DNA from: Caldanaerobius fijiensis DSM 17918
GTDB taxonomy: Bacteria > Bacillota > Thermoanaerobacteria > Thermoanaerobacterales > Caldanaerobiaceae
Assembly (NCBI RefSeq): GCF_900129075.1
Contig: NZ_FQVH01000001.1
Span: 120,604-184,603 of the forward strand
DNA length: 64,000 nucleotides
Direction: 5' to 3'
Positions 62,843 through 64,000 of the stretch are shown piece by piece; the stretch's first letter is position 1; every line of letters starts with the position of its first letter. Under the pieces are notes generated by a model, which searched no databases, had not been told where the DNA came from, and saw nothing but the letters and a program-made list of their open reading frames with translations. Made by a program: the position numbers and the translations under genes.

Positions 62843-63592
62843 TTATCCGAATCGACCTGTAATATAGTCCTCTGTACGCTTATCCTTTGGCCTATAAAAT
62901 AACTCATCCGTTGGTCCGCTCTCGATCACTTCCCCGTTTAAGAAAAATGAAGTGAAATCGGAAATTCTGCCCGCTTGCTGCATATTATGGGTTACAATTA
63001 TAATGGTATATTTTTTCTTCAGCGTATCAATTAAATCCTCAATTTTTGCAGTAGAAATCGGATCCAATGCTGATGTAGGTTCATCCATAAGAATAACCTC
63101 AGGTTCAATGGCAAGAGTACGTGCAATACACAGCCTTTGTTGTTGTCCCCCTGAAAGTCCCATAGCAGATTTATTGAGTCTATCTTTCACCTCATCCCAT
63201 AATGCCGCGGCTCTAAGGCTTTTCTCCACAATTTCATCCAGCTTCTTTTTATTTTTTATTCCATGTATCCTGGGTCCGTAAGCCACATTGTCGTAAACTG
63301 ACATAGGAAAAGGATTGGGTTTTTGGAATACCATACCTACGCGCTTTCTTAACTCTAAAACATCAAAATTATTATAAATATCAACATTATCCAGCTTTAT
63401 ACTACCCGTTATCTTAACCCCAGGGATAAGGTCATTCATCCTGTTTATAACTCTTAAGAAAGTAGATTTGCCACAGCCTGAGGGACCTATCAATGCCATG
63501 ACCGTATTCTCTTTTACATGAATTTCTACATTTTTTAACGCCTGAAAGTCTCCATAAAAAAGATTTAAATTTTCTATATCTACTTTATTCAT
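62843..63592 (-). CDS. pstB: Phosphate ABC transporter ATP-binding protein PstB
   Basis: 249 residues. Walker A is [19 protein letters not shown], whose extension (RMND) is diagnostic of PstB. The signature is [16 protein letters not shown], and Walker B is [16 protein letters not shown]. The C-terminal [28 protein letters not shown] is typical too. It powers phosphate import with PstA and PstC and lies between pstA and phoU. Confidence 0.98.
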   Translation of the reverse strand: MNKVDIENLNLFYGDFQALKNVEIHVKENTVMALIGPSGCGKSTFLRVINRMNDLIPGVKITGSIKLDNVDIYNNFDVLELRKRVGMVFQKPNPFPMSVYDNVAYGPRIHGIKNKKKLDEIVEKSLRAAALWDEVKDRLNKSAMGLSGGQQQRLCIARTLAIEPEVILMDEPTSALDPISTAKIEDLIDTLKKKYTIIIVTHNMQQAGRISDFTSFFLNGEVIESGPTDELFYRPKDKRTEDYITGRFG

Positions 63593-63641
63593 ATGTTTTC
63601 CCCTTTCAGAACTCGCTATTATTATAGCATATATTTACAAC

Positions 63642-64000
63642 TCAGTCACCAGTTATTTTCCTATATATGACTTTCCCCAACCACCTTGAAATCAAGTTAA
63701 ACAAAAGGACACATATAACTAAAACCGCCGATGCGCCGTTGGCAATCCTTCTGGCATCAGGCGCCAGTCCTTCAGAATTAATCTTCCATATATATACAGC
63801 TAGTGTCTCCCCAGGTCTGAACAATCTTAAAGGCGAATTAATCGCGGCTGGGTTCCAGTTTCGAAAATCAAGTATAGGAGTGCTCATACCTGCTGTATAA
63901 AGCAATGCAGCCGCTTCGCCGAACACTCTCGCTGCTGTAAGTATTATGCCCGTGACAAGAGAAGGCAATGCTGCTTTTAACAAAACGCGCGTTATAGTTT
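63642..64000 (-). CDS. pstA: Phosphate ABC transporter permease PstA (3' part, cut by window edge)
   Basis: The last 119 codons are present and the frame stays open to the window edge. VLLKAALPSLVTGIILTAARVFGEAAALLYTAG is the cytoplasmic loop and following helix of PstA, and AVYIWKINSEGLAPDARRIANGASAVLVI and the last helix complete the protein. It pairs with PstC to form the phosphate channel. The start lies beyond position 64000. The pstB gene follows after 49 nt. Confidence 0.93.
   Translation of the reverse strand, partial: TITRVLLKAALPSLVTGIILTAARVFGEAAALLYTAGMSTPILDFRNWNPAAINSPLRLFRPGETLAVYIWKINSEGLAPDARRIANGASAVLVICVLLFNLISRWLGKVIYRKITGD

Overview
The window reads as chromosomal DNA of an anaerobic, endospore-forming, low-GC Firmicute, most likely a thermophilic member of the Clostridia (Thermoanaerobacterales-like). 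The support is spoIVA, spoIIP, lonB and a YteA-type gene (sporulation), T-box leaders on valS and ileS, a clostridial-type hybrid cluster protein, DUF3189 and DUF1614 neighbours of spoIIP, and AT-rich intergenic DNA. Genus is inference only. Nearly everything lies on the minus strand; only a DMT transporter, a CBM25 protein and one MFS gene are on the plus strand.

Layout. 1-490: 5' end of valS with its T-box. 0.5-7.3 kb: Uma2-type nuclease, methyltransferase, hcp with a CRP/FNR-like site, zwf and gnd (oxidative pentose phosphate), pgsA and a YkuK-type gene. 7.5-9.6 kb: a fluoride riboswitch in front of a DUF6062 gene and an MFS transporter. 9.6-14.2 kb: DMT transporter, stand-alone CBM25 protein, a NifX-like small protein and an NMT1/SsuA-type ABC importer. 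14.2-21.8 kb: proteostasis cluster tig-clpP-clpX-lonB-lon plus a small XRE regulator. 21.9-22.2 kb: relic of an IS200/IS605 tnpB end, and tRNA-Leu. 22.3-34.6 kb: carbohydrate region with a fucose-isomerase-like protein, Gfo/Idh dehydrogenase, sugar isomerase, GH38 alpha-mannosidase, AraC regulator and NodB-like deacetylase, ending at a truncated nucleotidyltransferase gene. 34.9-37.3 kb: nuclease-helicase fusion. 37.4-45.5 kb: GH36 enzyme, UroD-like protein and a three-gene sugar ABC importer, with a divergent MFS gene. 45.5-54.3 kb: yteA-like, DUF5665, mtnN, ileS and the ylm division cluster (divIVA-ylmH-yggT-sepF-yggS), then tRNA-Pro. 54.4-62.1 kb: spoIVA, plsY, der, DUF512 radical-SAM protein, two DUF3189 proteins, spoIIP and DUF1614. 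62.2-64.0 kb: phoU, pstB and the end of pstA.

How it fits together. The two carbohydrate regions look like uptake and intracellular breakdown of mannosides and alpha-galactosides: neither glycosidase has a visible export signal, and both regions carry cre-like CcpA sites. Housekeeping blocks keep familiar Firmicute gene order, with small departures: an XRE gene follows lon, and an unpaired membrane-fusion protein precedes yggS.

The most interesting item is the fluoride riboswitch, which fits the crcB aptamer pattern closely but leads into genes that are neither Fluc/CrcB nor a CLC-type fluoride exporter. Other points worth attention are a perfect 18-bp palindrome at the predicted lon start site, a hairpin that could mask the ribosome-binding site of the XRE gene, and the tnpB relic that keeps its last 23 codons and the right-end hairpin.
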